A stretch of DNA of 20,974 nt from Paramacrobiotus richtersi (GCA_034698045.1 JAQGAU010001171.1:1-20974), one strand, 5' to 3'; shown: positions 10,278-20,903, numbered from the stretch's first letter. Translations and numbers: made by a program. Notes: generated by a model from the letters alone, not told the origin.

Positions 10278-10872
10278 CTTGTAATCGTGGTAGGCTTTGC
10301 ATTACTGATAGTACGTAATTTGTGCTAGAATCTGTAGTTTTGCCTTGTTGCGCTTCTCAAATCATTCCGGTTTTAGAATTGTTATTGTGGGTGACTCTTT
10401 AACGAGTCATTATGTATGTACGTACATACATGTATGTACTGTACAGTATGTAAAAAATTTACAGAATGTATGTAGTCTGTGTATAAAGTCTCATCCAACT
10501 TAAGTTGCTGCGTTTATGAATTATCTTGTTTGTTCTGCTATACGCTTGCCACAAAATTTGAGATAAAAATACGAACTGGTCACTTCTTTTAGCAAATGGT
10601 AGCAAAAATTCGTCATTGAACGGTAACAAAGAGCACCACAAGCTCAGCTGCTCAGCACGCGGACGCTGTGTCCCAGCGGTGTTTCGCCCATTTCCTAACA
10701 TACCCAATGCCCAACTGGTCTCGTACTGACTTTTTGTAATCTCTTGTATCTCCGGGCTTAAATCACAACACAAACTGGGTTCAGCTGGTGAGCCGATTTC
10801 GTTCTAACTGACCTGTTACATAACTTTACGAAAAGATAAAAATATGCTATATCATACCAGGTACAGTATCAC
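10278..10872 (+). repeat. Duplicated 3' flank of sulfotransferase 2 (copy at 14645-15185)
   Basis: This flank aligns in order with the sequence after the sulfotransferase pseudogene. Shared blocks include ATTTGTGCT-GAATCTGTAG just after the stop, CTGCTATA, CAACTGG-CTCG-ACT and GGTGAGCC-ATTTCGTT. The last is ATATCATACCAGGTACAGT, ending near 10866 here and near 15178 in the other copy. The conserved order of blocks shows a segmental duplication including non-coding flank rather than a retrocopy. Confidence 0.75.
10392..10431. repeat. Hairpin plus perfect 20-nt palindrome
   Basis: TGACTC (10392-10397) and GAGTCA (10404-10409) form a 6-bp hairpin with a six-base loop. Directly after it, ATGTATGTACGTACATACAT (10412-10431) is a perfect palindrome, and further TGTATGTA copies follow to about 10475. 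It lies in the 3' flank of sulfotransferase 2 and is not preserved in the duplicate flank. It is probably an unstable simple sequence. Confidence 0.6.
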
Positions 10873-10900
10873 GAGACTGTACATAAAACGAGGATTTACC

Positions 10901-11158
10901 ATGGTAATCCAATATAACGCAGATCATACTCACAACGTTCGAATAAACTGCCATGTCTCAACAAAAGCAGCCAAAGCTTTGTCACCTCTTGTTGGAGATC
11001 CTAAGTCTTCAGTTGTACAAGTCAGCCTCATGTTTTACAAGTCAGCCTTCGTCGGTGAATTTGAACCTGAAAGCGGCAAGGGAGAGATGGTGAATTATGC
11101 GGTATATACCTGTCCTCTTCCGGAAGCTTGTGATCTTGCTGCTCGGACATTATTCTAA
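10901..11158 (+). CDS. Weak hypothetical ORF (85 aa)
   Basis: An open frame starts with ATG in a good context (ACCATGG), ends with TAA at 11158 and is followed by AATAAA at 11319-11324. It has no recognisable domain. The start lies inside a near-palindrome (GGATTTACCATGGTAATCC, 10892-10910), and TACAAGTCAGCC is repeated at a 24-nt interval within it. It begins just beyond the end of the duplicated flank. It may be chance; I list it only because start context and poly(A) signal coincide. Confidence 0.2.
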   Translation: MVIQYNADHTHNVRINCHVSTKAAKALSPLVGDPKSSVVQVSLMFYKSAFVGEFEPESGKGEMVNYAVYTCPLPEACDLAARTLF

Positions 11159-11697
11159 GGTGGGATAACTAGGGAATAGCTCGGAGGATAACAGTACTCG
11201 TAGTTCTCGAAACAACTGGCTTGTTATAAGCATATTCTACTCAGATACTGGAATAATTCCAGTACTTTATTTTGTAATCGATGCCGTAGTAATATCTACA
11301 TATATAACAAAGCAATCAAATAAAAAACTTGTTCCAGTCCGCACGACATGGAACAGTGCTTGTAATCAAATGAGCATTACCACGCATAATTTCTACACTT
11401 AATTACGTTGAAACAAAAAACAAGATCGGCTTTCCCCAGTTTTCAAAAACAACCTTCTATAACCGTAACTTGTAAGTTACCATACAGTACAGATGTGACC
11501 CCAGCTAAGCATTCGCCTGGTGGCTTTTATAAGTAATTATAATCTTCTGTGCTGGTTAACGGAGTGAACTGTTTTACAGCTGCCGGAGTCACCATAAATC
11601 AGCACTTTACGGTTGAACATACTCGAGGAAGAAGAAACCGCTCGGCATAAAGTTCGAAGAAGCGCCATCGTAGGACCACAATGTACGTACATGCAGA

Positions 11698-11845
11698 TTT
11701 CGCGCAACTCTGGCAGGGAATATGCAGCCCATTCCATCCACAGCTCAGTAGCAACAATTAGAACAACTAATGCTTCCAGAAGAATTTCAAAGTATGCCAA
11801 GGAAATGTTCCGTTTCCAGCTGATCAGTGGCCTTTTTACGGCCAT
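11698..11845 (-). pseudogene. Relic of exon 1 of the polytopic membrane-protein gene
   Basis: From ATG at 11845 the minus strand encodes MAVKRPLISWKRNISLAYF and on through the first membrane segment to YSLPELREI. This matches exon 1 of the intact gene (MAVKKSLISWKRKHSLAYF...) almost residue for residue for about 49 codons. After about 11698 the similarity stops. The last 20 codons of exon 1, its splice donor and all of exons 2-4 are missing; the frame runs on in unrelated sequence to 11537. The gene is therefore broken, although the fragment itself has no stop. Confidence 0.8.
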
Positions 11846-11975
11846 TTTCTCAATATACAGTACGTATCACCGAACGACTTTCATAATAACATGCGTTTCA
11901 ATAACATGGTTACCTTGCATGACTGGGATATTTATGCTTCGCGGCAGATGAAGGTTCACGAAAAATCGAATAAAT
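11846..11975 (-). promoter_or_regulatory. Retained promoter copy of the broken membrane-protein gene
   Basis: This stretch aligns with 18466-18583 upstream of the intact gene. Shared pieces are AATAACATG, the GGGATAT/TTATGCTTCGCGGCAG stretch, and GAAGGTTCACGAAAAATCGA. An AT-rich TATA-like element (CATAAATAT on the minus strand, 11928-11936) sits about 85 nt before the ATG, the same place as in the other copy. Confidence 0.55.
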
Positions 11976-12143
11976 CCGTAACTGTGCAACAGAGAGTATG
12001 TAAGTGCAGGCGGAAGCGGCGTTTGATGCGGACTGAAAAAAAAGGTAGAAAAATGATCATAAGAGCTGTTTAAAGCCATGCATTTCGGATACAAAAACAC
12101 AATTAAGCAAGCCATTCATTCTCACAATTATAATTTAGGACAA

Positions 12144-12623
12144 TCAAGTTAAGTCGAATCGACTGCTGACTTGTGTACTGTCTTGCGCTTCGTTCTCCTG
12201 CTTCTCCACACGGCTCTCCCTTTCTTCCTTGGATTTCGGATGAACCGATCGTAAACGGTTTCTATGCCCATCGTAAATGGGTTCTTTTTCTGGGTCTGCT
12301 AACTCGGACCAGTAATGAATTCGAGATGATCCCAGGTGTTTCTGTGCGAGTTGGTAGACCGCGCCGATGCAATCCTTGACCTCTGTGCATGAGCGCCCAC
12401 TGGGTATTTTTGAGCTGAATCGAAGGAACAACTCACAGCGAAAAGGAATTCGCGGTTGCTCACCGAAACGAAATTCAATGTAATGTGGTGTTCGCTCACA
12501 GAACAGGACAGGATGATCCCCATACTTGCGGCCTATTGCATCGAGGAACCGCTGGTAGGCTGCCTTATCGTCATCCGTTGGCTGGAGAGCTGGACAGACA
12601 TCGAAACCGCAGACGATAACCAT
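12144..12623 (-). CDS. Protein X, 159 aa, unknown function (intact single-exon ORF)
   Basis: An uninterrupted frame starts at ATG 12623 (context GAAAATGG) and ends at TGA 12146-12144. The N-terminal half looks like a folded domain: MVIVCGFDVCPALQPTDDDK, then a stretch with aromatic and charged residues including ERTPHYIEFRFGEQPRIPF. The C-terminal third is highly charged, with SKEERESRVEKQENEAQ. That tail is related to the relic at 7350-7418 and to the gene end at 20904-20974. It has no signal peptide or membrane span. I do not recognise the family. It could be a complete small gene, or the surviving last exon of a larger one, since only the last part is seen in the other copies. It lies 300 nt upstream, on the same strand, of the broken membrane-gene exon. 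Confidence 0.55.
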   Translation of the reverse strand: MVIVCGFDVCPALQPTDDDKAAYQRFLDAIGRKYGDHPVLFCERTPHYIEFRFGEQPRIPFRCELFLRFSSKIPSGRSCTEVKDCIGAVYQLAQKHLGSSRIHYWSELADPEKEPIYDGHRNRLRSVHPKSKEERESRVEKQENEAQDSTQVSSRFDLT

Positions 12624-12864
12624 TTTCAGTTAACAAAATTTATTAGTAATATGCTGAAAAATAGTAGAGCAAAACTTTGGTTAATCACGAGTGTTCATAA
12701 AAACGAAGAAGCAGCGAAGAGAATGAAAGGTCAGTCAGTACAGTGCCTAGTACATTCTTTATACAGTCGGAATGAAGGCGAACCAATACTGTTGAGCTGG
12801 GAATATCGTGCGCATAAATCCGCTCAAAATGCGCGTTTCGAAATAGGGAGTGAAGGCTAGAATA

Positions 12865-13160
12865 CAGATGGCAGGAATCGAACCGACAAAATTGGAACCG
12901 AGTCCATCGGTTCGCTTCTTTATGGTTTCACGAATTTATAACAGTGGAACCGCTGGTTCCCGCAAAGATATGTAGAACCATTCAGGTTCAGCTTCTCAAT
13001 TCTGAAACCGGAAATGCATGAAATAAGAGAGAGGGTTTCTTTCTAGAACCGTACTGTGACCGGGAGCCGGTTCCGATTTGAAACTGACGGGGTTGGTTCC
13101 GCTTCCGTATCGGAGTGGCCCGGAAACCAGAATCGAAACCGTATAGAGAACCGTTGCCAG
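12865..13160. repeat. Tract dense in GGAACCG / CGGTTCC motifs
   Basis: The 6-7-mers GAACCG, GGAACCG, GGTTCC and CGGTTC recur more than ten times in both orientations (for example near 12880, 12895, 12915, 12950, 13045, 13070 and 13150). Complementary motifs lie close together, as in GGAACCGCTGGTTCC. The pattern suggests a degenerate interspersed repeat able to fold into several hairpins. No coding sequence is recognised. Confidence 0.5.
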
Positions 13161-13499
13161 CTGTAGGCAGGAGATCTTAGCCGTCTGCGATAAAAAGGCT
13201 GGTTGCCACGCAATCGAACGATCGAGTTCTCACAACAGGACACAAAACATAAATTGTGGATTGCAAAAACCCAGCTGATCGTTCAAGTTTATTCGTTTTA
13301 AGAGGAAAATCCTGTCATTAAATGGGTTTCTCCAGCTAATAAAGCGTTCCATCTTCTATTTAATAAACATGTTTTTGTCGAAAACATGCGATGTAAACAA
13401 AAAATCGTAGAAAATTGCAAAGTACAACCGGCGAAAAACTACTCGCCAATCTTATATGTGGTTGCTGTGGCAGAGAATCACTGTACGCCTATCTGAGAA

Positions 13500-13661
13500 T
13501 GTGTAGCGGATACTAGCCCTAAGTCCGGAGACACTATGGCAAGGTCCTACTTGGGCAGCAGCCTAGATAGACTATTACAATTATTATGATCGATCAGTTG
13601 TACGTAAACTAGATTAATAATATAAACAAAAGTAGATAATCCAAACTGTTCGTTTGTTGCA
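13500..13661. mobile_element. Possible solo LTR
   Basis: The segment begins TGTGTAGCGG and ends GTTTGTTGCA, so it has the TG..CA ends of LTRs. The flanking pentamers are GAGAA before and GAGAG after, a four-of-five match to a target-site duplication. It contains an AT-rich stretch (TTAATAATATAAAC) near the 3' half. No second copy and no retroelement genes are in the window, so this rests on end structure alone. It sits about 100 nt before the truncated sulfotransferase copy. Confidence 0.3.
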
Positions 13662-13760
13662 GAGAGTTTCAGTTGTTAGACAAAGATTATTAGCCAAGTA
13701 ACAAAGGTTATCAGTTATATGGAACGTTTCAGCTGAACGAACTGTAATCTTTCGTTTTAG

Positions 13761-14644
13761 CTAATCTATGTTTCGCGCAATCCAAAGGATGTGATTGTCT
13801 CCACCAACTAATTTTTCCGCTCTGTGCAGTTTGCTGGCCACAACTGCGCACTGGAACAAAGTGCGCAATCAGTCATCGAAAGGAACTGCCGCTATGGGTC
13901 GTTCTACGATCATATTGCCGGGATTCTGCGGTATTCATATAAGAGAGTCAATTTATTCTTTATCACTTATGAGGAAATGTTTCAGTTACGAAATCAGAGC
14001 GAGAGCTGCAGCCTGCATGTAACTCTTTTTGCGGGACTTGGAAAAGTGCCTCATGGAAATGGCTGCTTTTCTGCAAAAGAAGCACAGATTGTGAATATTG
14101 TCAAACATTTCTCCTTTGACAACATAAAACAGAATAACTTGGCCAATCACTCCGCTGTGGACAAACATGTGCTCGATTTCAGCGTGTCACCATTTATGCG
14201 AAAAGGTACAGCATGCGCGAAATTTCTATATTACTTACGATTACCGTGCTCAACTGACGTACAAAGCTTCGTTGTGCAGTTGTGCTCAAACATTAATAAT
14301 TATCCATTCCTTCGAAACGGAATGCTGAACCTAGCTAGGTGTAGGGTCACCGACGCTTGAACATTAGACTTTGGAGAATCCTTGTCTCATCCTTCGTTTT
14401 AAAACAACATTTTGTGCTTGAAATTCAACAGTTCGCTGCTGCCATCAAGGTTTTTAGGTCTAGGCGTCGTTAGCTGTAAGCAGTATTACACAAACGCCAT
14501 AATATGTTGTTCACAGGAGAAATTGGTGACTGGTAAAAGTCACTTCTCGCCGCCGCTTGATGTCGAAAAATTCCTATATGGATAAAGAACGAGGAAAAGC
14601 GAGTTGCGGAGGATCTTCATGGACTCAATTTCCAGTTTCAGTAA
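13761..14644 (+). pseudogene. Sulfotransferase pseudogene (exons 4-6 only)
   Basis: It is homologous to exons 4-6 of sulfotransferase 2: exon 4 13761-13985, exon 5 14035-14205, exon 6 14517-14644. Exons 1-3, including the PAPS loop and the catalytic histidine, are absent. Lesions seen are the following. TAC has become TAA at 13809-13811 in the VSTNYFF motif. The exon 4 donor GT is now TT at 13986. The exon 5 acceptor AG is now GG at 14033-14034. A 10-nt deletion at 14082/14083 shifts the frame. A TAA at 14534-14536 arises in exon 6 after a local insertion. Shared residues (CALEQ, QFAG, YDHIAG) make it sister to copy 2, not copy 1. It cannot encode an enzyme. Confidence 0.92.
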
Positions 14645-15185
14645 CTTGTAATCATGTTGTAATCATGGCGATGCAGCATATAATTTGTGCTGGAATCTGT
14701 AGTTTTTCGCCATTACGCTTCTTCTTCAAACCCTTCCATTATTAAAAATGTTATGTGCGACTATCACATTTGCAGTTCTGTGTAATTAGTCTGTATATCA
14801 TTTAAAGTTTCGTGTGATCTGTGTATCTTTCAACTGGAGTTACTGCGCTGTTGAATTATTAGCTTCGTGTTTCCTCTGCTATAGGTTAAAAAATTGGAGA
14901 TCGTTCAGAATCAGCACTTTTTTCAATGACAGCAAAAATCCACACAGGGTACCAAACAGCACCATGTTCGAAAGTTTGTTGCGCCGATACATTTCGTTCA
15001 CTTCCCGCAAATAAATCGACCCAGTAACTTCACAACTGGCCTCGCACTAACTTATAATTAATGTCTTTGGCTTAAAGCAAAGCAGGAATGGGTTCGAACT
15101 GGTGAGCCCATTTCGTTTAACTTATCTGTTACATAACCTTAGGAAATGGATAAAATGCGATATCATACCAGGTACAGTTTGATGA
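14645..15185 (+). repeat. Duplicated 3' flank of the sulfotransferase pseudogene (copy of 10278-10872)
   Basis: Blocks matching the flank of sulfotransferase 2 occur in the same order, from AATTTGTGCTGGAATCTGTAG near the stop to ATATCATACCAGGTACAGTT near 15178. No gene is recognised in it; the ORF at 14814-15014 (+) is within this flank and is not conserved in the other copy. Confidence 0.7.
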
Positions 15186-15632
15186 TACAATTATTAAAGT
15201 ACCTAGAAGTACAGCCTAAAATACCATTGATGTGGACAAGACTATCTGTAATGCTAGTGTGAACAGCTTTATATGTGGATGAAAGTGAGTCAACACACTA
15301 TGGCACATTTCCGGTAAGGTTGCCGTACTGAGGCTTTTAGTAGCAGAAATGGTTCTGCCTAAAGTATGAGTGGCAGAGCTGATTAGTCTCCGCGAAACGC
15401 CGCATAACTGTTAAATTGTAGATGTCTGTGACTCCGTACAATAGTTCGCGCGATTCGCTAAAGAAAAAGCATGCCATGAAACTGATGACAGCAACATGGG
15501 GATGTAATAAGCACAAATAATTATTAAATAAAACTCTGTAAAACATACAGTAATGGCAACAAGTTCAAGCATAGCAAAATCTGGAATACTGCTTAAAGCG
15601 CTTCGGACCGGTCGAACAACTTTGATTCTAAT
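15186..15632. other. Intergenic region between pseudogene and membrane-protein gene
   Basis: No gene is recognised. It holds the 3' side of the minus-strand membrane-protein gene. No canonical poly(A) signal was noticed on the minus strand. The ORF at 15337-15546 (-) has no recognisable feature. Confidence 0.4.
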
Positions 15633-18465
15633 TCATGCAATCAGTAAAGGAGGTTTTTCAAGTTCTCCATTACACTTCCATCCCGGATTGCACTTCCGGT
15701 ATTTCACATAGGCGGCAATCTGGGTGGTTATTTTCCAGTACAAACGTATTCCATACACAAGCAACCACGTAGTAAGTCCAGGAAGGTGCAGCTTTTCCGG
15801 CAAGAAGAAGTCCAGTGCATGGAACGGGAGGACAATCTTTACCACATACCATGGAAACAGGGCCAAAGCATTGTGCCAGTCGTACACATCTTCCTTCCAC
15901 GCCTTTGCTTCGTCAGCCACGATTTTTGTTTCCCGAGTTTGACCTTTACACTTTTGCTGTACGGTGTAAACCACATGGCCGATAAAAACTGTGATAACCA
16001 GAAAAATGGGAATGGCAGCTGCGGCAAGCAGTGACCCGCATGTTGAATTGATGGCTTGTCCTATCAGGTTATCCGTCGATGATATGCTGTAAGCCGTGCA
16101 GAACGCATCCGTCGCATTGACACTGGCGACTTGACTGGTGTTTGTCCAATAAGAGAACTTGACCACCATCGGGGATATACACTACGATTCAGTCACAGTG
16201 TATTGTTCGCAAATACCCGATAGCTTGATCACAAAATTCTGAACCGGCGCGTAGCATGATACGCGCCCCTTCAGATGCGCTGACCTTTTGATTTGTAGCA
16301 CTGCACAAATCCTGTCTGGTGGATAATCGAACAACGGGCGGGCCGGTTCAGCATTTTGCAATCAAACCTTATTATCAAGGTATGGGCACTTTCGAAAAAT
16401 GGAACTCGAACTAGAAATGTTGAGGTACACAATAATCTAAAACTCGTGCAACTGATAAATGGCATGCATATGCGGCAACTTACAAATCTCCGAACTTAAA
16501 CTTCCATCTAATAAAACTGACGCAGAAAATAAAGTCTAATGTTGAGGTATTTGTATTAATATTACTGTAGTATTAATGTCTAATATTACTGTAGTGTAAA
16601 ATATTCACTAATATTCAATGTTTCAATGTGTAATCAGTTTCGGCTAGGACTTATCTACCTCGCGAGGCGGAAGAGCAAAGATGGAAAACTATACCCAAAG
16701 ATTCTAACCGAATTGTGCCTGTGACCACTCTGTCCTTCGGCTCTGCGGCTATAGTCAGCGCAAATCCGCACTTACCTGTGGTAGCGGCTCATAACTAGAA
16801 CGCGACCAGATGCCAATGGCCACTAGCGCGTATAAGCTGTCCGGATAGATCTCACCGTCTGGAAAGGCGGATACAACTGCACACGCGATGACACAGACGG
16901 TCATGCAGTCCAGGAGAAGATCAGTCATAACCGTTCTTGGGTTCCTCGCGAAATATTTCGGATCCGGCAGCCTTGCGGCGGTAACGACCTCCCGGCGGAA
17001 CTTAAGGTCCTGCTTGGTGTATGCTTCGAACCATTTTCTAGAAAAACTGTATGCAGAAGATTGAAACGAGTCAAAACGTGTACATCAAAGAACCGCATGA
17101 ACGGCCTTAAAAACCACCTATTATGAACTACAAGTTAAATTGTACAGCTCTATGTGAGTTACTTATGGTGAGTCTGTACTAATGGGCTTTTTGAAATCAA
17201 ATTCGTTGGTAAGTTGCCCTAACAATTTGTTGTTACTGACACGTTACAACAGCAAAATGTTAACAATCTTTCACCAAAACTATTTTTCGCATACCATTCA
17301 CCTTTTTCAAGACCAGAAAAGCTACTTTATAAACAGAATCTTAGATAATGATCCAGCAAGCAAGAAAATAATGTCAATGCATTAAGTTTAGCAAAATAAA
17401 ACTTTTCAAAAGACCACGAATGTGGACGAGGGTCTTCTGTACTGCTGTAGTCGGCGCGGTGACTTACATCGCTCGTGGGACCACCCACTCAGCCCAGCTG
17501 CCTCCTAGCCACAAATGCAACATTCTGCCAATAGAATACGCAATCAACATGCACGTAAGAATAACCAAAACGGCCGATGCAGTTCCTTCCCTGCACAGTA
17601 GGAAAGCACACTGCACCAAACCCGCCCAAACCATAACGGGAATCATTGGTGCGAATGGAGCCAGGCAGAGCGCTATAACGGGGCATGAAAATATCAGAAA
17701 GCACTCAACAAGCCATCGTGCATAGCTTAGTTCATAGCCCTGCACTTCTTCAGACGTATCCACCGGAGATGGCTCATAACCTGCACGAATGTATATGTAA
17801 AGCAGTACGCCAAACACAATACTCAGCACCATAGTGACACCAGCAGGGCTGGAAATGGCCACTGCCCGCCATCCGGTCTGGCACATTAGCAAATAAACTG
17901 CCGTGTTGCTCTGAATGAGGACTGTCAAAAAGGGTAGCGAATTCATTGCAGACCACTTATGCGCCGTTATTTGATTTGGTACACTGAATGTAGGTGGTGT
18001 CCAGTTTTTATTAGCAAAGACGAAACGGGCAAAAGCGGCGTACAAGGCGCCAGTGGCGCAAAACAGCGTCACCGTTCCCATTTGACTGATTGCAGAGTTA
18101 GTGCGTTGATCGCTCGAGACGGATGAGGTAAAGATCTGCTCCCACAATTCTGCGTTCTATCAAAGAAAATAATGTAACGAAACATACCCCATTAAATGTA
18201 CAAGTAAACTCAAGACAATCTTGGCTGTATATGAAGACTGAAGTGAACAACCACGTACCTTTCCGATCCCAAGTAGCCATTTAACAACACGGCCTCGAGC
18301 AACTGGGTTTACTCTGATTTCGCGCAATTCTGGTAAGGAATATGCGACCCATTCCAGCGACAGCTCAGTAACAACAATTAGAACAACTAGTGTTTCCAAG
18401 AGGATTTCAAAATATGCCAGGGAATGTTTCCGTTTCCAGCTGATCAGCGACTTTTTTACAGCCAT
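15633..18465 (-). CDS. Polytopic membrane protein, 568 aa, unknown family (four exons)
   Basis: Exons on the minus strand are 18465-18259, 18156-17468, 17037-16776 and 16181-15633. All junctions are GT..AG and phases fit (0, 2, 0), totalling 1707 nt with stop. About 10-12 hydrophobic spans are visible, at roughly 16-42, 95-117, 137-161, 169-192, 217-257 (two), 263-289, 338-357, 366-376 (short), 436-460, 488-511 and 522-545. The loop before residue 436 has three N-glycosylation sequons (N400, N408, N431), so it probably faces the lumen or outside. There is no cleavable signal peptide; the N-terminus is short and basic (MAVKKSLISWKRKH). I recognise no transporter or receptor signature. The start is supported by the duplicate exon at 11845. 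The intact copy faces the dead sulfotransferase copy. A transporter or receptor role is possible but unproven. Confidence 0.8.
16557..16595. repeat. Short tandem repeat in intron 3 of the membrane-protein gene
   Basis: TAATATTACTGTAGT occurs at 16557-16571 and again at 16581-16595, 24 nt apart, in an AT-rich part of the intron. It is probably a simple local duplication. Confidence 0.6.
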
Positions 18466-18583
18466 GTTCGCAGTGTCAGTGAAGATCTTGTGTGTTTGCG
18501 AATAACATGATTAACTTGGGCGACCGGGATATATTAATATGCTTCGCGGCAGGTGAAGGTTCACGAAAAATCGATGATAGGTG
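18466..18583 (-). promoter_or_regulatory. Promoter region of the membrane-protein gene
   Basis: This region is conserved with 11846-11975. A TATA-like ATATTAATAT lies at 18531-18540, about 70 nt before the ATG, inside the conserved block with GCTTCGCGGCAGGTGAAGG. Similarity ends abruptly near 18583, which may mark the duplication edge or the limit of selection. Confidence 0.5.
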
Positions 18584-20903
18584 CGACGTGGCAAGTAAAC
18601 AAGCATACATTTCATTTGAAGTATTGTACTACCGGTGCGGGTTAACGCAGAGCATCAGCATCTTCGGTGCGAGATCGAAGCGAGTGCGTGCGCTAGCATA
18701 AGCTGTGGGTTGTCAAATGAGCAGGCCGTATGCGTGTCTAGAAGTCAAGAAGAATGGAAATATTTAATCTGGGATATTGGCGAATATTCCTGCACTCCTG
18801 TGATCGATTTTGCTAAATATACCTTCGGAGCTGCATACAAAGGTCAATCAGTGGTTTTCGTCCTTCAACAACCGCTGACTCTTTCAGCGCAACGTACGCC
18901 GCAACTCCTGTGCTAATGTTTGGCGCTTACGTTAATGCACCTCACTGCCAGCGCAACACCTTGGGAGAGGATTCAAATGGGAACTATGGCTCTTTTATTT
19001 TTAACCAGAACTGGAAGGATCGATTATACACCGATATGTTTGTTATATACCGTATGTGAGGATACGTATGTATTGCGGGTCTCGGTACGGTACAATTCGC
19101 AAAACGTTGCACATTATTTCGAGATCACACAGATGGTGCAGTGAATATGCACCAGCTAACTGAACAGACTACATGCCCTTTTTCAGCCGCTATCAAGCTT
19201 TTGCGGCTGCTCCTTGGACACTTGTCACAGTGCTTGAGTCGTCGAATCACAGAAAAGAAAGTGCATCAGTCTACGATTACAATTGCATGATCGGTTATCT
19301 TCAAGACCATAAATCCGAACCGAACGGAAGTAATGCACTGCGCTTGGTGCACCTTTTATGGGTAACCCTTACCGTTCAGTTTTAATGTCCGGAAAAGCAG
19401 CAAAAGATGATCCGATTAAACGTTTCTACGAATCACATTCTTAGTTCCGGGGGCTCGGGACATATATGCCACAAAATAACGATTGAAATCGACACACAGT
19501 TAGACAAGCACATAATCAGCGCAAGATATTTTTTGATCAGTTAATACTTCTAACGATTTTCGGTAGCCTCGTTGTACTTATAGCGTCTATGGATTTCTCA
19601 ACGGTATAGCCGAAGAGTTTAACATAAAGTCCGTGACCCCAGTGTCTCAGTTTTGCTGGAAACCTGTCGAGAAACATGCGTATGCCTGACAATGGTATCT
19701 CTATCACACTCGTCCTTATACTCCTGTTTTTATACTTCTCTCCTTTTTTGTCGATTCAGTTGAATTATAAATTGTTCTGATTTGATTTTTTAGCAGCTAT
19801 TATGTGTCGTGGGAACTTACTACATAATTATAATGGTGCTGTCTTGGGCTGAAGTTGTTTTCGCACTCTGTACCGTGCTCATTGTTGTTTGTTTGTACTG
19901 TGTACGCCTTGAAAGGTACAGTAGTTACGTGATCCTTGTGCAGGTAGGAAATTGGCTGAGATCTAGATCTGGGGATGTTAGACAGAATGACTGAAATCAG
20001 AAGAAGAGCCACGAAAGGTCACAAATCTACCACGGAACACAGCACCAAGGTAAACACAGGTACCCGCACCAAATTTATGGTAAAATTCTTATGAGAATAT
20101 AATGATCTGATCGAACCCAAAACGGCCGAATGAGTAGTTTTTTTGAAATGCTTTACGGGTTTGTAGCTAACACTATGTAAGTTGTAATCATTTGGGTCAT
20201 TTACAGGCGATTTTTTGAAGCGATGGGCAAAATTCGCTCACCTTGATCGCTGTACCTGACAATGAGTTTCTGTGCCGCGGAAGAAAGAGTCTGCCGCGCG
20301 CTATAAGCCTGGCGACGGTGACCTTTCTAGGTGGGAAATCGTCGCGGATCGCTTGGTGCAGGATCGTTAGTCGGTGTGAGAAGGTTCCATACCTTAGAGT
20401 GGAACGACTGTCTGTTCTTTGTGTATCTGTGATTATTAGTAGTTCCACAATAAATTGAAGTGGGCAGTCGTGTAGTCGTTAACTAATCAGTAATTTCTCT
20501 GTCAGAACCACAAGCAGTCTGCTTGCGCTCTCTGAATCTGATATGGCCCTGATTTGTCGTAAACCGACCCGGGTTCGCGCATACGAGTAGTGGTACGACA
20601 TATCAAGAAACCTTACGAACAGTTAATGGCGCATCTGCAAGTCTGCATACCGCAGGCGCTCATCGTCTGGCACGAAGAATAATTCACAATAATTAATTAC
20701 AATTAATGATTGTGCACAGTTATCATGATCGTTGGCCCTGTGACGCATCGAAAATACATATAACCTGCAGGACATTTGCAAACTAAGAAACTGAGAGAAA
20801 ATCATGAACAAAACACTGAGCAGTCCAAAAGCACCATTGACAGCCATTTCAGAGACGATACAACAGGGAAGTAAACCCCTGCTGTTGAAAAATCTGCCAT
20901 TAC
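18584..20903. other. Region without recognised genes
   Basis: Several short plus-strand frames exist (18635-18916, 18920-19144, 19173-19385, 19809-19994, 20243-20458) but none carries a recognisable motif, a shared paralogue in the window or convincing splice partners. The end of this stretch is the 3' flank of the X-family gene at 20904. An unannotated lineage-specific gene cannot be excluded. Confidence 0.35.

Noticed and set aside
12871..12887. tRNA-like T-loop (GGTTCGATTCC on the minus strand)
   Set aside because: The supposed T-stem has mismatches, and no matching acceptor stem, D arm or anticodon arm could be found. It belongs to the GGAACCG-rich tract.
13761..14644. Third sulfotransferase as a functional gene
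   Set aside because: It has a nonsense codon, lost splice donor and acceptor, a 10-nt deletion and no exons 1-3.
15670..16034. Several frames overlapping exon 4 of the membrane-protein gene
   Set aside because: They are shadows of the coding frame, which alone carries membrane spans and joins exon 3 in phase.
18635..19385. Three successive plus-strand frames as a possible gene
   Set aside because: No recognisable motif, no convincing splice junctions between them and no second copy in the window.
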